From contig JACDTU010000001.1 in assembly GCA_022376465.1 (NCBI GenBank), positions 3,216,829-3,280,828 on the forward strand: a stretch of 64,000 nt of DNA, given 5' to 3'. The stretch is from Cubamyces lactineus. Lineage: Eukaryota > Basidiomycota > Agaricomycetes > Polyporales > Polyporaceae. The notes beneath the pieces are model-generated. The model did no database searches. It had not been told where the DNA came from and was given only the letters and a program-made list of their open reading frames with translations. Below are positions 52,920-64,000 of the stretch, piece by piece; the first letter of the stretch is position 1, and each line of letters starts with the position of its first letter. Made by a program: the position numbers and the translations under genes.

Positions 52920-54509
52920 TTAATTGTCTGTCTTCCGACCGCGCATCTTCGCAGGCTTCTTCCTCTCCTCCTTCGCGGGTGCCTCTGCATTCTGCTTCCC
53001 AACCTTCTGAGCCCAGCACACAGGGATATGCCGCTTGCAAGCCGAGAGCCGCTGGGCCTCCACTTTCCCGCACAGGGGGCACTGATGGCAGAGCCCAAAG
53101 TGGATGTTGAGGAAGTGTCGGCCAATGCTGTCGACCAACATCGGCATCGCGCACTTGTGTGCGTCGCCATCCTCCTTCGGGAGCGGACATACCCACTTGC
53201 ACTTGCCCGTGCAAGACCCCGTCCGTGCGTCCGCGCAGAGGTCTTTGTGATGGATCCTCCAGAAATGGCCGCGCCATGCAGCGTCGTTGCCGGGCAAGGG
53301 GACACCACAGCCGGGCATAGGGCAGTGGAAGCCGTTCGGGGGCTCGACGACGATAGGCTTGAGCTGGCTCAGATCATCGGGGGACAATACCACGGCTGTG
53401 GAGGATAGAGGAGGCGGGGCAGAGGAGGGCGAAGAACAGGACGGGAGCGATGAGGGAGAGGAAGTCGGAATGGGAGAGGACGTTGAATGGGTGTGGGGAT
53501 GAGAAGGGCGAGGATCCTCGATGACACACTGCATCTGCCTTTGTTTCTTAGGCCATCTCTCCTCGTCCGATTGCCTAGCCTTGCGCTTGCATGCACGTGT
53601 GGGAGGCTGCATCGCTGTCTCTTGCGGCCTGGGTCATGGTCATCGGTCAGGTCTGGTGGCATATTGACAAGACAGAGAACGCACTCGACGAGTTCGGGCT
53701 CTCGCACGAGCTGATGCTGAGCTACCGAGGCAGCCGCGACAGCCGCAACTTCCTGGATCACCTGAGCGTCCTGTTGCAGAACGAGGAGCGGAGGCTCGTC
53801 GATGCTGCGTTGTTGTGCCAACGAGCCTTGCCAAAAATTCAGGTCCGGTTCGGGTGCTTGCCAAGCCTGCGGTCTATAACAACCCGTCAACTTATGTTTC
53901 GGTAGCTCGCAGCATGCAAGACGTACTCGATGAGCCCCGGCTCCCACACACTCTCATTCTGAGCTCGAGGGGCTTCCACTTGGAACCCCTGTGGCTGAAC
54001 GAACGGCGGAGGATGGACGTAGATTGTCTGCTGTCCCGGTTGTCCTCGCCACTCGTGCGTCACCTGGTTGTACACCCCATAGGCGTCCCCGTAATATGAC
54101 GGCGGTGTTGGCGGTGCCGGTAGGAGGTCCTCAGGCGCCGAATATCCGGGCGTAACGGAATCCGTGCCGACGCTTCCGGACGCGTCGTACGGGAGGTCCA
54201 GTGGCACGTGACTATACGCGTCGAGAGGCGCGTCGATCCCAAGCTCGAAGGCGCCCATACTGTAGTCGGGGAGCGCATCGTTGAACACCGCGATATCTTC
54301 GTTTTCAAGGCCAAAATCGTTTCCGAATCTTTCAATATCAAAGAAGCTTTCGATAGCCTGAAGCTCAGCTTCAACCAAGTTGTGGCTGAAGAGTAAAGAG
54401 AGAGGTAATGAGCAGGAGTGGATTGTGGCTGAGAGCGCGTAGCCGTGTACCTCTCAAGGATGTCCGCCGGCATGGAGTTCAAGGCGTCGAAGTTAACGAT
54501 AGAAGACAT
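52920..54509 (-). CDS. C2H2-type zinc-finger protein, putative transcription regulator
   Basis: The ATG at 54509 begins MSSIVNFDALNSMPADILER; an intron leads to LVEAELQAIESFFDIERFGN and an acidic, Pro/Tyr-rich region (LPAPPTPPSYYGDAYGVYNQ), which looks like an activation domain. After a Gln/Ala-rich helix near 53700-53800 the C-terminal exon has basic patches (RACKRKARQ, RWPKKQRQ) that could serve as nuclear localisation signals. It also carries a C2H2-like finger, HCPMPGCGVPLP...HFWRIHH, and a Cys/His cluster CHQCPLCG...CKRHIPVC. The junctions around 53600-53900 are not fully resolved. DNA binding is inferred. Confidence 0.65.
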
Positions 54510-56753
54510 TGCGCGAGATTTTTTGAGTGAGTTGGGAGGAACTACGCTGCGTTGCGTCTGAAGGGGGGCTGACAGTCGAGGATAGTGGGGGGTACGAGGG
54601 TAAGGGTGTCCATGGATGGCCGGCTTTTCAGTCTACGGGCCCAACAAAGGATTTCTCGAGGCCAAAGCCGCCTACCGTGCCACCGTTCCCTGTCTCCCCT
54701 GTATAGATGAGCGACCATTATCCCGGTGAGCGACCCATCTGCTTCATGCTAATGCGAGTTGCTCCACGAGGCACCGGCGACTCAAAAGCCACACATTGCG
54801 TGCCAGTCGCATCCCTCCTCCGCTGCCGCTACCGCCCTTCTGTTCGCTTCGCTTCTACACATAGTTCTGGTGAGTTTTCGGGGCTTCAAAGGGTCAAAAA
54901 CGCGCTCACCGAGTCGTCCATCGCGCAGGGAAGAGACTGAGCGGACGGGCGCCAAGGCCACGAGGCTCTGCAACGACAAAGCTGTAGACGCCGGCGCGGC
55001 ATTAAGTTCAATGCGAGGATAGTGCGTATTCCCATATTCGTGCTTCGACGACAAAGCTTTTGCAAATTCGCTAGGCACGGGTGGCGAGGGTGAAGGGAAT
55101 ACTGTTGCGAGTGTTCCGGTAGTGCTGAGGAGGAAACCTGCACAGAGGGTGCGAAGAATCGCAAGAGAGAGGGGGGGAAAGACTGCTATCCCAATATGGA
55201 AAGGAACACAGACAGCGGTTTTGCCACATTGGAAATATTGTACATCAAAATTGATGTTGGGAAGGATCCACAGAGCTATGAGTACTGCTCTATGTGCATG
55301 GCCGCACTGTGAAGCAGGCGTTCTAATGGCCCTCAGAGTATATCACGAGCGATTTACGTTGTACGTCGTCGTAAGCAATGCAGACGCAACGACGCTATCA
55401 AAGTAGATAGCTATAGGGTACGAGGTACGTACCTTGGCATGTATGTTAGCGGCGGCGCTCGCCACTAGAACGCTGCCGTCTTGTTATACTGTACAGTCGT
55501 GAGCTCTCAGGCACGGATACACCTGTTACATCAGTGCAAGAATCGCATACAACGTTGCAGGACGAGCGAATCACAGCGGTCTGCCTTGCAGAGAGTAGAA
55601 TCATTCGTTTAGTTCGTTACCAGGACAATATGGGACTTTCTGAGCAACTAACCGAGCCGTACGGATGGCGTCGTCCACGATCTCGAACTTCATGATTGTC
55701 ACGACCTGGCTGGACTGTTTCTCGCCTCACGAGTAACTCTTCGCATATGTCCGACGCGGTCGCTTCGTTGGACTTGTATAGAAATGGCTGAAGTAACCCA
55801 GCGACGCCAAAGTGGACGAGGGCAACTGCAGCGCGCTCCAAAAGTTCGTGCCCATTAGGTTAGCCGACCATGACAGCAGTCCAACGAATCTCAGAGATGC
55901 CATGAACTAGCGGCGTATACGTAGCTACGACCAGAGGCGACGAGAGTCTGAAGTTGTGGCATCACTGACACTTCGTAGCTTCTTGTTGACTATCTCACGC
56001 CAGACCCGTGTATGTGTCGCTGTGAGCAGCCAGCTTGTTCTGGCGTGAGATGCTAGAACTAGTGCAATGGGAAGGGCTCTCGATTACTGTGAGTTCAGAT
56101 CGACTGGTCAAATGAGTATGCAAAGGACGTTCTGATCGGCGGTGAGCCTGAGGTCGAGGGAGTTAGTGGGGAGAGATGAGGTTCTACAGTAATGTTACTT
56201 GAGTATACATACGCCAGTTACATTGAAAGCCCGAGATAGACATGGCCCAACATCTGCTTTCGGAGTTACCCTGACTATTCCTGGACACGATAGTGGTCAG
56301 GTTTTGTGCGCAGTAATTGCACATCATTTAGGGGGTGGCGGCCACGTGGTTACGCGTTTCAGCTGCTCGGAAAAGGGAATGTTAACGCTTTCGGCCCCTC
56401 GACGTAAGTGGCACAGTGTATTGCATTATATATATGACAAGGGTTCAGAAGGAAAGCGGACGAGCATATGCGACACGGGGAGGAGGGATATGGCTCAGAG
56501 AGTGAAGGGAATGTACAGTGGGGGAGATGGGACACTGCATACATACGACAGGGGCGACGAATCTAGTCGCAGGATGTACAGAGGCAGACGTAGTCAGTTT
56601 CAACGCATCTCAACAACCGAGAGGGGTGCGGAGAGTGTGATAGCGCTCCGCGCTCCTCCTCCCGCGCCCGCGCCCGCCTTGCCCCCGGTAGACGGCGGTC
56701 ACCCGCGTCATGTCACTGGGACGCGCCTCGTGGCTGGTGTTCGTGATGTCGAC
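54510..56753. other. 2.2-kb region without recognisable genes
   Basis: It lies between the zinc-finger gene's start and the 3' end of the ribonucleotide-reductase gene. Frames such as 56199-56789 (plus) and 55617-55841 (minus) have no motif or paralogue. No terminal repeats of an LTR or DNA transposon found by eye. The left limit of the adjacent Helitron could be in here. Confidence 0.4.
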
Positions 56754-58021
56754 CTAGAACACTTCGGATGTGGAGCTGGGGGCGGGTAAGCCGGGTGGAC
56801 GGGATCATGTCTGTTCACAGCACATACAACTCGCGGTCGTGTAGGGGGTCGTCGGGATGGACGACGTTGCGTATACGGTACTCTGAGACCCGACGCTCAA
56901 AGAAGTTGGTGCGTCCGTCCATGCCGATTGCGTTGATGAATGCGAACTGGGAGAGACGGCGATCGTCAGCACGCGATGGAGGGAGAAAACGGCGCGGGGA
57001 GGCACGTACGGGGTTGACGGTATTGTAGATTGGTGAGCAACCGAGTTGAACGAGGAGGCGATCTGCGATGTACTCGATGTATTCCCCCATCAGCTCTGAG
57101 TTCATGCCAGGGAGGCGCACGGGAAGGGCATCTGGGTGGACGGGTTAGAGTGCCGCAGAGATGCAGGAAGCGTAAGATAGGATTGGTCACCGGAAAAGAA
57201 ACGTTTTTCGAGGTCTACGGCTTCGCGCACAATTGCGTTTATCGTCTCGCTGTTAGCTCTGTCAATGAGGTGGTGGTGCAGTAAGCAGGCGAATTGGGTG
57301 TGGAGGCCTTCGTCGCGCGATATCAGTTCGTTCGTGTGGCCCAACCCAGGGAGGAGACCGCGACTCTTCAACCAGAAAATTGCAGCGAAGGACGAGGAGA
57401 AGAAGATGCCTTCGACTGCAGCGAACGCGATGATGCGGGTTGCGAACGGTTGTTGAGTGTCTTCGATCCATCGGAAGCACCAGTCAGCCTTAGCTTTGAT
57501 GGCTGGGACGGTCGATATGGCGGAGAACAGCCTCCGCTGTTCGTCACGATCGCGAACTAGGGTGAGGAGCAGTAGCGAATAAGTCTCCGCGTGAACATTC
57601 TCCCTGAGAAGATTAGTGAGCGAACGGCGCTATCGCGGTGCTCGGCACGAGTACGTACATCATCAGCTGAAAGGCGTAAAAGCAGCGGGCCTCGGGGATC
57701 TGTACTTCACTGCAGAAGCGCTGTACGAGATTGTCGCTGACGATACCGTCCGAAGTCGCGAAGAAACCGAGCAACGTGGAGATGAAGCTACGTTCCTGAG
57801 AAGTGAGCCGCGAGTTCCAATGAGATACGTCTACCGTAAGATCAATATCTTCGGCGGTCCAAAACGCCGCCTGCGCAGTCTTGTACGCGGACCAGATCTT
57901 CGGATGTCGCATGTGTGCTATAGCAGAGTGGACGTAAGTGGCAAGGAAATGGACATACCTGTGGGTAGCGGATGGGATGCAGGACGAAGCGTGCGGAGTC
58001 AGCATGCAGAATAGGATCCAT
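56754..58021 (-). CDS. Divergent ribonucleotide reductase small subunit (R2)
   Basis: Radical-carrying subunit of class Ia ribonucleotide reductase, which makes dNTPs. The ATG at 58021 gives [20 protein letters not shown], so the usual 60-70-residue head is missing. All diiron and radical positions are seen: the Asp in [11 protein letters not shown], Glu/His/Tyr in [11 protein letters not shown] (built by splicing at about 57620), Glu in [10 protein letters not shown] and the pair in SRDEGLH. The last conserved block is [15 protein letters not shown] 52-bp intron (56776-56827, GTATGT...CCCCAG) adds a final exon so that the protein ends FSTSEVF, the phenylalanine-ended tail R2 needs to dock on R1; unspliced it would end ELYVL. 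Clearly diverged from standard fungal R2 proteins. Confidence 0.88.
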
Positions 58022-58128
58022 GGATGACGACGGAGAGACGGAATAGGCGGTGTGAGGAGGTGTGGGGTAAATGTAGGAAGGGCAAGGTAGGACAGGCGCG
58101 CGACAGAGGACGCAGTGAAAGTGGTGGA

Positions 58129-58135
58129 TTTTATA
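58129..58135 (-). promoter_or_regulatory. TATA box of the R2 gene
   Basis: TATAAAA on the minus strand, about 108 bases before the ATG at 58021, which is the first ATG after it. This supports the short N-terminus. Confidence 0.6.
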
Positions 58136-58846
58136 GATGGGCGATCATGAGTATTGGTCTTCAAGGTAGGAGAATGCGGTGTATACGTGAGAGCTGTCAG
58201 AGAGGAAGACTATGGGCGGCACAGCCCGCCAACAGGCTGCGGCGCGAAGGTCACAGCGTGGCGGTTGGGCGCGGGTGTGGGGGTGATGCCGCGCGCCTGA
58301 TGAGTGAGAAGGAGACTTGCGCCGGATCTGATACTGGGTGTTGAAGCCATCCTCTACGTTGTTATGAGTACTGCTGTACCGAAGTGTCGAGGTGATTGCG
58401 GCGAACGACGGGGGCCAGATGGTGGCTGTGAGGGTTGTTGTGACGCACGGAAGTGAAGCGGTCGCCGCGTCTAGGCTGTGCAGAGGGCGCGACAGCGAGA
58501 CATCATCGCAATGGTGCGCGCGTCGCAGATGGGGAGTGTTGTTCGCATCGATGGCGGTGTGGACGCAGGGGTTTGAAACGCGTATTGGGATGCAGTGGAA
58601 CGGGCGAGTGGGAGGTGTTGATGGCGAGGGGCCCGATGCACAGCGTCGGGGGCGAGGCACGAGCGCTACCTGTGCTGTAGAGGGCGGATGCGTTCGACGA
58701 GGCGGCGCAAGGGAGATGCGGGAGGAGGGTTTGAAGCGATGGTCACTGAGCGATATGGGAGGTGATCGCCCTGGTTGTGATGCGATGAGAGCGGGTGTAT
58801 GGCAGTATCCGTGGCGCGACCTGGCAACGGCGGTCTGACGAGGGAG

Positions 58847-58853
58847 TATATAA
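58847..58853 (+). promoter_or_regulatory. TATA box of the Helitron Rep/helicase gene
   Basis: TATATAA, about 45 bases before the ATG at 58898 and 153 before the ATG at 59006. Confidence 0.5.
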
Positions 58854-58897
58854 GACTGCATGGCGCCATGGAATGTTCGCGCACAGACCCAAACCCA

Positions 58898-61800
58898 ATG
58901 GCGAATACAATCAGCGAGACCGGTGGCTGGGAAGAGCTGTTGTCCAGATTAGAACAGCTCAAGTGTGAGTAGGCGACAGCACGCATCGTACTCACGCAGA
59001 AAGTGATGCGGCCTGATGACACAGTGTACGACGTTGAGCAATCGGGTGTCAGGGACTGTCAACATGTCGTGGGTAGTTGCAGTATGTGTCGGTCTGCAGG
59101 GGACATAGCGGAGGGCGCGTGCGTCGAAGAAAGGTGGAACTACGGAGACGTGGCAGAGGTCGCTATGAACTTGCCGGAGGGGGTGGCAGTGATGTGTATG
59201 TGCCGAAGTTGATTGAATTGGCTGCGGGCTGATTACTGTGGAAGGGCGTGTCGCGGACCCGCGGCCGCATGCGTTCCGGATGTATTTGTCGGGCGACGAC
59301 GACGTAGATCTAGAACGGCACTATGCATACGCTAGAACGAAGCGTGTCGGAAGCGACGGGCCCGCGGGAGAATGGGGGTTATGTGCAGATGACGTCGTTG
59401 TAGCGGGTGGAATCGAAGGCATCGTAAACGTGTTCAACATGTGGCGTAGAAGCGATTTGCGGGAGATTTGCACGACCCACGGGATCGAATGGGAGAGCAG
59501 AGACAACACCGCACAGCTGCGTAACCGAGTGCGTGTGCACGAATGTGACGAGAAGTGTGAACTCGTCGCAGTGGTCCTAAGCGTCGTGGGCATACCGCGT
59601 CGTGATGAGCAGATATCGAATGCGGCGGCTCGAATGGCGGAGGGAGGTGCAGAGGACGCGGAGGAGTCGTACTTGAGTATCGCGAGCGGCGAACTGCGCA
59701 AGGCGATTATCACGGAATGGCAAGATTGTATGCAGACGTCGAGACTGCGACTAGGGGTCTGTGCCGTTTGCGGGCGGAAGCACAGTGCTGCATCGCTAAG
59801 AGAGGTCAATGCGGACGAAGTCGATTTGACGCTGCTGCGGAACGAGGATCTGCCTGCGGAGGTTACGCCTACGACGTACGCGTTTGAAGTGTATGACAGG
59901 GCGGTGCTGCATCCGAAGGGACTCTTCGACCGGTGGGCACGTGGGAGTATGGTTGTATGTGGAGCATGCTCTACCGAACTCCTGACGAGACAGAGAATGC
60001 CGAAGTTTGCGTTAGCGAACTGGCTGTACTATGGGTATGACGAGCTTCCCGCAGGCGTCCGCAAGGCCTTCAGAGAGTCCACAAGGTTCGAGCGAGTCCT
60101 GATCGCGCGGGCACGCGCGAGTCGGATATCATTCACGTTCAGGGAGCTGCACCCTGAGCAAGACAACGGGAAGAAGAGGTTTCCTTCGCAGCAGTTTGTA
60201 AAGGGGAACGTAATGGTCATGCCACAGGACGCGACGCATCTCAATAGCGTGTTGCCGCCTTCGGACGATGTTGTCCGGGATACCGTTTGCGCAGTCTTCG
60301 TCGGGAGGACGAAGCCGACGCGCGAAACGATAGGGAAGTTGAGACCAGTGCTAGTGAGAAAGTCGAAAGTGCGGTTGATGATCGAGTTCCTGGTGGAACA
60401 TAATCCACACTACGCCAAATCGCCGGAGTTCCACGGATTGAGCAGGCGCAACTTAGATAAGTTGTTCCATGAAGAAGGTGATGAGGACCCGGACGTAGGC
60501 GTCCCATGCGCGATGGAAATTGGATTTTTGGACAGCGGCGAGAGCGGGGAGGCGGTCGACGCGGCGACATCCGATTATACTGGGCGTAACGACGTGAACA
60601 ACAATGCGGGAGAAGAGCTGGTGATGGAGAACGTAGGCTTCACGGAGAGCGATGTCAGCCCCAAGTCGTACAAGCAGATGAAGATGCGTGCGCTCACTCA
60701 CTGCCTCCAGGGGGGGAAGTTTGTGAGGTCACAGGCGGGAAGCCGGTTCGTCCCGGACTTCCAAAACCCGCAGTTGCTCAGTTGGCTCTTCCCTGCACTG
60801 GACCCGTGGGGCATCGGCGGGTTCTTCGAACCCCGGAGAAGCGTCCCGTTGACGCTAGAGGACCAGTTGAAGTGCTTGGTGCAACGCGAAGAAGGTGTAT
60901 TTGCCAGCGACCCGGACTTCGCGTTCGTATACTACAACATACGTCAGAAGAAAGCGGTATGCGATTCGATTAATTACCGGGTTCGCGCTACCCAGGCGCG
61001 AGGTGTCGTGGAAGAATTGCTGAGGGTGAATAGGGACGTGTTAGAGCGCCTGGTGCGGAGATTCGAAAGGGAGCCGATGTACAAGCCAGTGTCTCCAGAC
61101 GAGGAGAATATCGTGCGACTGCTGAGCCGCGTGAGCATGGTCGGTCGCGACCTGCCAGGGACGGCGGGATATAAAGTGATGCTACGCAACGAGATCCGCG
61201 GGCTGATGTACTTCAGGGGAACACCCGCTCTGTTCGTGACATTGAACCCGTCTGACGTAACACATCCCCTGGTTCGCCTGTACGCGGGCGAGAATATTGA
61301 TATGGAGCACCTGGTGAGAGGGGAGGAACTCACTGAATGGCGTCGGAAGTTGATTGTCGCAAACAATCCGGTCGCATGTGCCATGTTTTTCGACACCATG
61401 ATTCGCGGGTTTCTGAACGTCGTGTTGCGCTACGGAAGGCCGGGAAGAGGACTTTTTGGGAAGTGTGACGCGTACTTCGGGACTGTGGAAGCGCAAGGAA
61501 GAGGGACGCTTCATTGTCACATGTTGATATGGCTGGAGGGTCACCCGTCCCCACAGAGAATGCGTGACTTGATGCTGGACTCGCAGAAGTACCAGGAAGA
61601 CATGTTTCGTTGGCTGGAATCGATCGTCAAATGCGAACTGTTGGGGACGGAAGCTGTAGTCGCAGAGCCCGGCGGCGTGGCTCTCCCTCGCCCGCGCTTC
61701 GGCGACGACCACCCGGGTGTCTACCCAGCTCCTAGTGTCACTGAGCTATCTGCAGACGAGTTCGACAATCAGTACGCCGTGTTTGTGAACGAACAGGTGA

Positions 61801-64000
61801 AAGCGTTCAACTGGCATGAGCACACCGATACATGCTGGAAGTATCTCAAGCGCGGCGACCGGAGGGACGACGCTCACTGTCGGATGAGAATCGACGGGGG
61901 TACAGAACCAGCGACACGAATAGACGAGGAGACGGGAGCGATTGTGATACGACGTCTGCATCCCCGGATCGCGTGCTACAATGACGTAGTCATGTTCCTA
62001 GTGAAGGCGAACATGGACATCAAGCACATAGGATCTGGGGAGGCCGCGAAGGCGCTTTTGTACTATGTGACCGACTACATCACAAAGGCGTCCCTCTCAA
62101 CTCATGTGGGGCTTGCGGCGCTGCTTTGTGCTATCCAGCGCACCGATGCGCGGTTCGGGGAAAGTTTCTACGCGGATGCGGAGAGGAATACGCGCAGTGC
62201 GCTAATGACTACGGTCAATAGTATGTTGTCGCGAATGGAGATCTCACACCAACAAGTGATGAGTTACCTTGTCGGGGGTGGTGATCATTACGCAAGCCAT
62301 AGGTTCAGGGTGCTTCACTACGGTGGGTTTGACCGACTGGTGGACAGAGTGTGGGGAAGAGGGGCAGGATCCTTTAGAGCGTCACGACCGACTGAACAGG
62401 AACACGACGAGCAAGAGGCCATGCACAGTGGGTCGCTGAGCGACGACCCTACGCGGGCCAATGCGGGCGCGATAGATGGCGAGGAAAGCGGAGACGGGGG
62501 GGACGATAGCGATGAGATACTGTTGCTCTTGGGGGAGGGGTCGATAGGAGCGGTGAGCCAGCAACAAGACTACATCATGCGGAGTGAAGACGGACCGTTT
62601 GATGGGATGTCTCTGTATGAGTACGTTGGAATGGCGGAGAAGATTACAAAACGCAGTGAGAGTACGAGAATGGCGCGGAGGCAGCAGCAGGACGCGGTCC
62701 TGGGTAGGCGAGCGGAGGCACGAGGCGCGTTCCTTCCGGAACATGCGCAATATGAGACGCATATGTTGCGCAAACGGGCAAGTTGGGTGGTACCGGTGGT
62801 CCTCAGCAATCGAGTTCCGCGGAAGGATCGTGGAGCGGAGGAGAGAGAAGCATGGGCGCGCATGATGCTGGTGTTGTTCGTGCCCTGGCGGCATCCACGC
62901 GACTTGAAGGGCGAGAGTGAGACGTGGACGAGGGCGTACGAGCGACGGGAAGGAGAGATTAGTAAAGACTGCGCACGAATCGTAGACAACATGAACGTCC
63001 TGGAGGAATGCAGAGACGCAAGGGACGCGATGCGGGCGAAGGTCGCGGTGACAGAGGCAGGCGCGTTGGGAGACTTGAGTAACGGGCATGAGGAGAACCA
63101 AGGCGTGGAGGACGCGCTGCGGGTCGGCAGTAGGCGCCATGATGCTTTGGAAGAGTATTATGAGGAGTTGGATGGGTTCGACCCGGGAAGCATGGGTGTG
63201 GAGCGAGGTGGGGGGCAAACGCTCGAGTCCACGATAGACGCAGATCTGGGATATCGTGTCCGTAGCGTCCTGGACCGTTGTTACATCCAGTATTTTGGTG
63301 AGTTTGATGTGGGCGTCACGGGGTCTGCGCGGGAGATGAGTGAAGGCGCCGAACACGTCGTGGCAGCGGAGGCCGCAATCATGAAGTCGCTGAAGAAGAA
63401 GCGTCGGGGGGGAGAAATAGAAGAGGTAGCGCGTAAGCGTCGAAGAGGGGAGCACACTGAACCGTACACGGACCTTGCACAGCTCGACAGTGAGGAGGGC
63501 CCAGTGCCCGGACGGCCCGCGAGGGTCGCCAGTACGGACCATGACGCCTTATGGGGCGCAATTGCGCAGGTCATCCATGAACGGCGACTGGACCAGAACT
63601 TGGACCAGCTGCGAGCGTTTGAGATCGTTGCACGACACGTGTGTTTCGGCACGTCGCAGTTGCTGATGTACATCGGAGGCGTGGGGGGGACGGGAAAGAC
63701 ATACGTAGTGGAGGCCATCTTGCGCCTCTACGAGCTGTTGGGACGGGGGAAGGAGGTGCTTGTGGGCGCGCCAACGGGCGCGGCTGCGCTACTCATTGGA
63801 GGCAATACTATGCATTCATTGGCAATGTTATCAGAAGGTGGGAAGACGCGGGACACGAAGACTTTGGTACGCACGTGGGCAGATGTCACACTGGCCATCA
63901 ATGACGAGATCTCCATGGTGGGCGGGAAGCTTTTCAGTCAATTTTCGAGTCAACTCCAGCAGGCGAAGGGGGATGAGGGAGGGCGCGCGGAGGAACCGTT
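58898..64000 (+). CDS. Helitron Rep/PIF1-like helicase (runs off the right edge)
   Basis: Rolling-circle transposase of a Helitron. From 59216 to the edge one frame stays open without a stop. Order: a Cys-rich N-terminus with CAVCGRKH and VVCGACSTELL; a DUF6570-like block (MPKFALANWLYYGYDELP); the Helitron N-terminal helicase-like domain (LFPALDPWGIGGFF); the nickase with FVTLNPSDVTHP, HUH motif LHCHMLIWL at 61509-61535 and two-tyrosine motif YYVTDYITK at 62061-62087; an acidic linker; then a PIF1-type helicase with Walker A GGVGGTGKT at 63675-63701 and NDEIS at 63900-63914. Upstream, a 49-bp intron (GTATGT...GGAAG, about 59196-59244) links the frame to an exon with ATG at 59006, and possibly to one at 58898. 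The 3' end lies beyond the window. Confidence 0.92.
58898..64000 (+). mobile_element. Helitron, left part (3' end outside the window)
   Basis: Defined by the Rep/helicase gene only. Uninterrupted motifs suggest a recently active, autonomous element. Neither terminus (5' TC, 3' CTRR with preceding hairpin) could be placed: the 3' end is past the window, and the 5' end could be anywhere left of 58898, so the R2 gene may or may not be inside the element. Confidence 0.8.

Larger units (their letters stand above)
58022..58897. promoter_or_regulatory. Shared upstream region of the R2 and Helitron genes
   Basis: The 876 bases between the two divergent start codons hold a TATA box on each strand (58129-58135 minus, 58847-58853 plus). 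From about 58200 the plus strand is strikingly G-rich and C-poor. The 5' end of the Helitron (expected to begin TC after an A) may lie here, but I cannot pick a unique position. Confidence 0.45.

Noticed and set aside
56199..56789. 196-codon plus-strand frame in the gap before the R2 gene
   Set aside because: No recognisable domain, repeated low-complexity composition, and its end overlaps the R2 terminal exon on the other strand.
57613..58164. Long minus-strand frame with extra N-terminal residues upstream of the R2 start
   Set aside because: Part of that frame is intron, and the residues before 58021 lie upstream of or at the TATA region and do not resemble an R2 head; splicing gives the conserved sequence in another frame.
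62382..63542. Long minus-strand open frame (386 codons) opposite the Helitron gene
   Set aside because: Composition shadow of the GC-rich Rep/helicase frame; no motif, no splice context.

Overview
The window is nuclear DNA of a filamentous fungus, most likely a wood- or litter-decaying basidiomycete (Agaricomycetes). The evidence is coding regions cut by many 50-70 bp introns with GTRNGT donors and YAG acceptors, fungal housekeeping proteins on both strands at close spacing, an expanded F-box-like receptor repertoire and a large Helitron. The class-level placement is inferred. Gene models were assembled by eye from frames, splice sites and comparison between paralogues inside the window, so start codons and some introns are provisional.

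Bases 1-22000 form a duplication mosaic. Seven F-box-like genes occur in the window in three families: A at 640-2550 and 9414-11345; B at 3382-5080, 5560-7256 and 12730-14398; C at 24542-26152 and 27264-28894. Mixed among families A and B are the 3' end of a pepsin-like protease gene (1-197), an intact paralogue of it (15227-17949), an intact MCM4 replicative helicase gene (18292-21962) and two broken MCM4 copies (about 2820-3010 and 11801-12381). The parts seem to have been duplicated, inverted and degraded around the essential MCM4 locus.

Bases 22000-54500 are mostly ordinary: the mitochondrial Obg-type GTPase MTG2 (divergent from MCM4), family C F-box genes either side of a tRNA-Gly(GCC), the ribosome-biogenesis DEAD-box helicase DBP4, a VWA8-type AAA+/von Willebrand protein, serine palmitoyltransferase subunit LCB1 divergent from a proline-rich coiled-coil protein, an orphan protein, a SANT/Myb-domain protein, a PBDC1/Ypl225w-family protein with two microexons, a short-chain dehydrogenase and a C2H2-type zinc-finger protein.

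Bases 54500-64000 change character. After about 2.2 kb with no recognisable gene comes a divergent ribonucleotide reductase small-subunit gene (56754-58021, minus). About 0.9 kb away, facing the other way, starts a Helitron Rep/helicase gene that stays open to the right edge with no stop codon. It carries the HUH nickase motif, the two-tyrosine motif and the start of a PIF1-like helicase. This divergent pair is the most interesting part of the window. The reductase may be an ordinary second R2 gene, or cargo or a partner of the transposon; the window does not contain the Helitron ends needed to decide.
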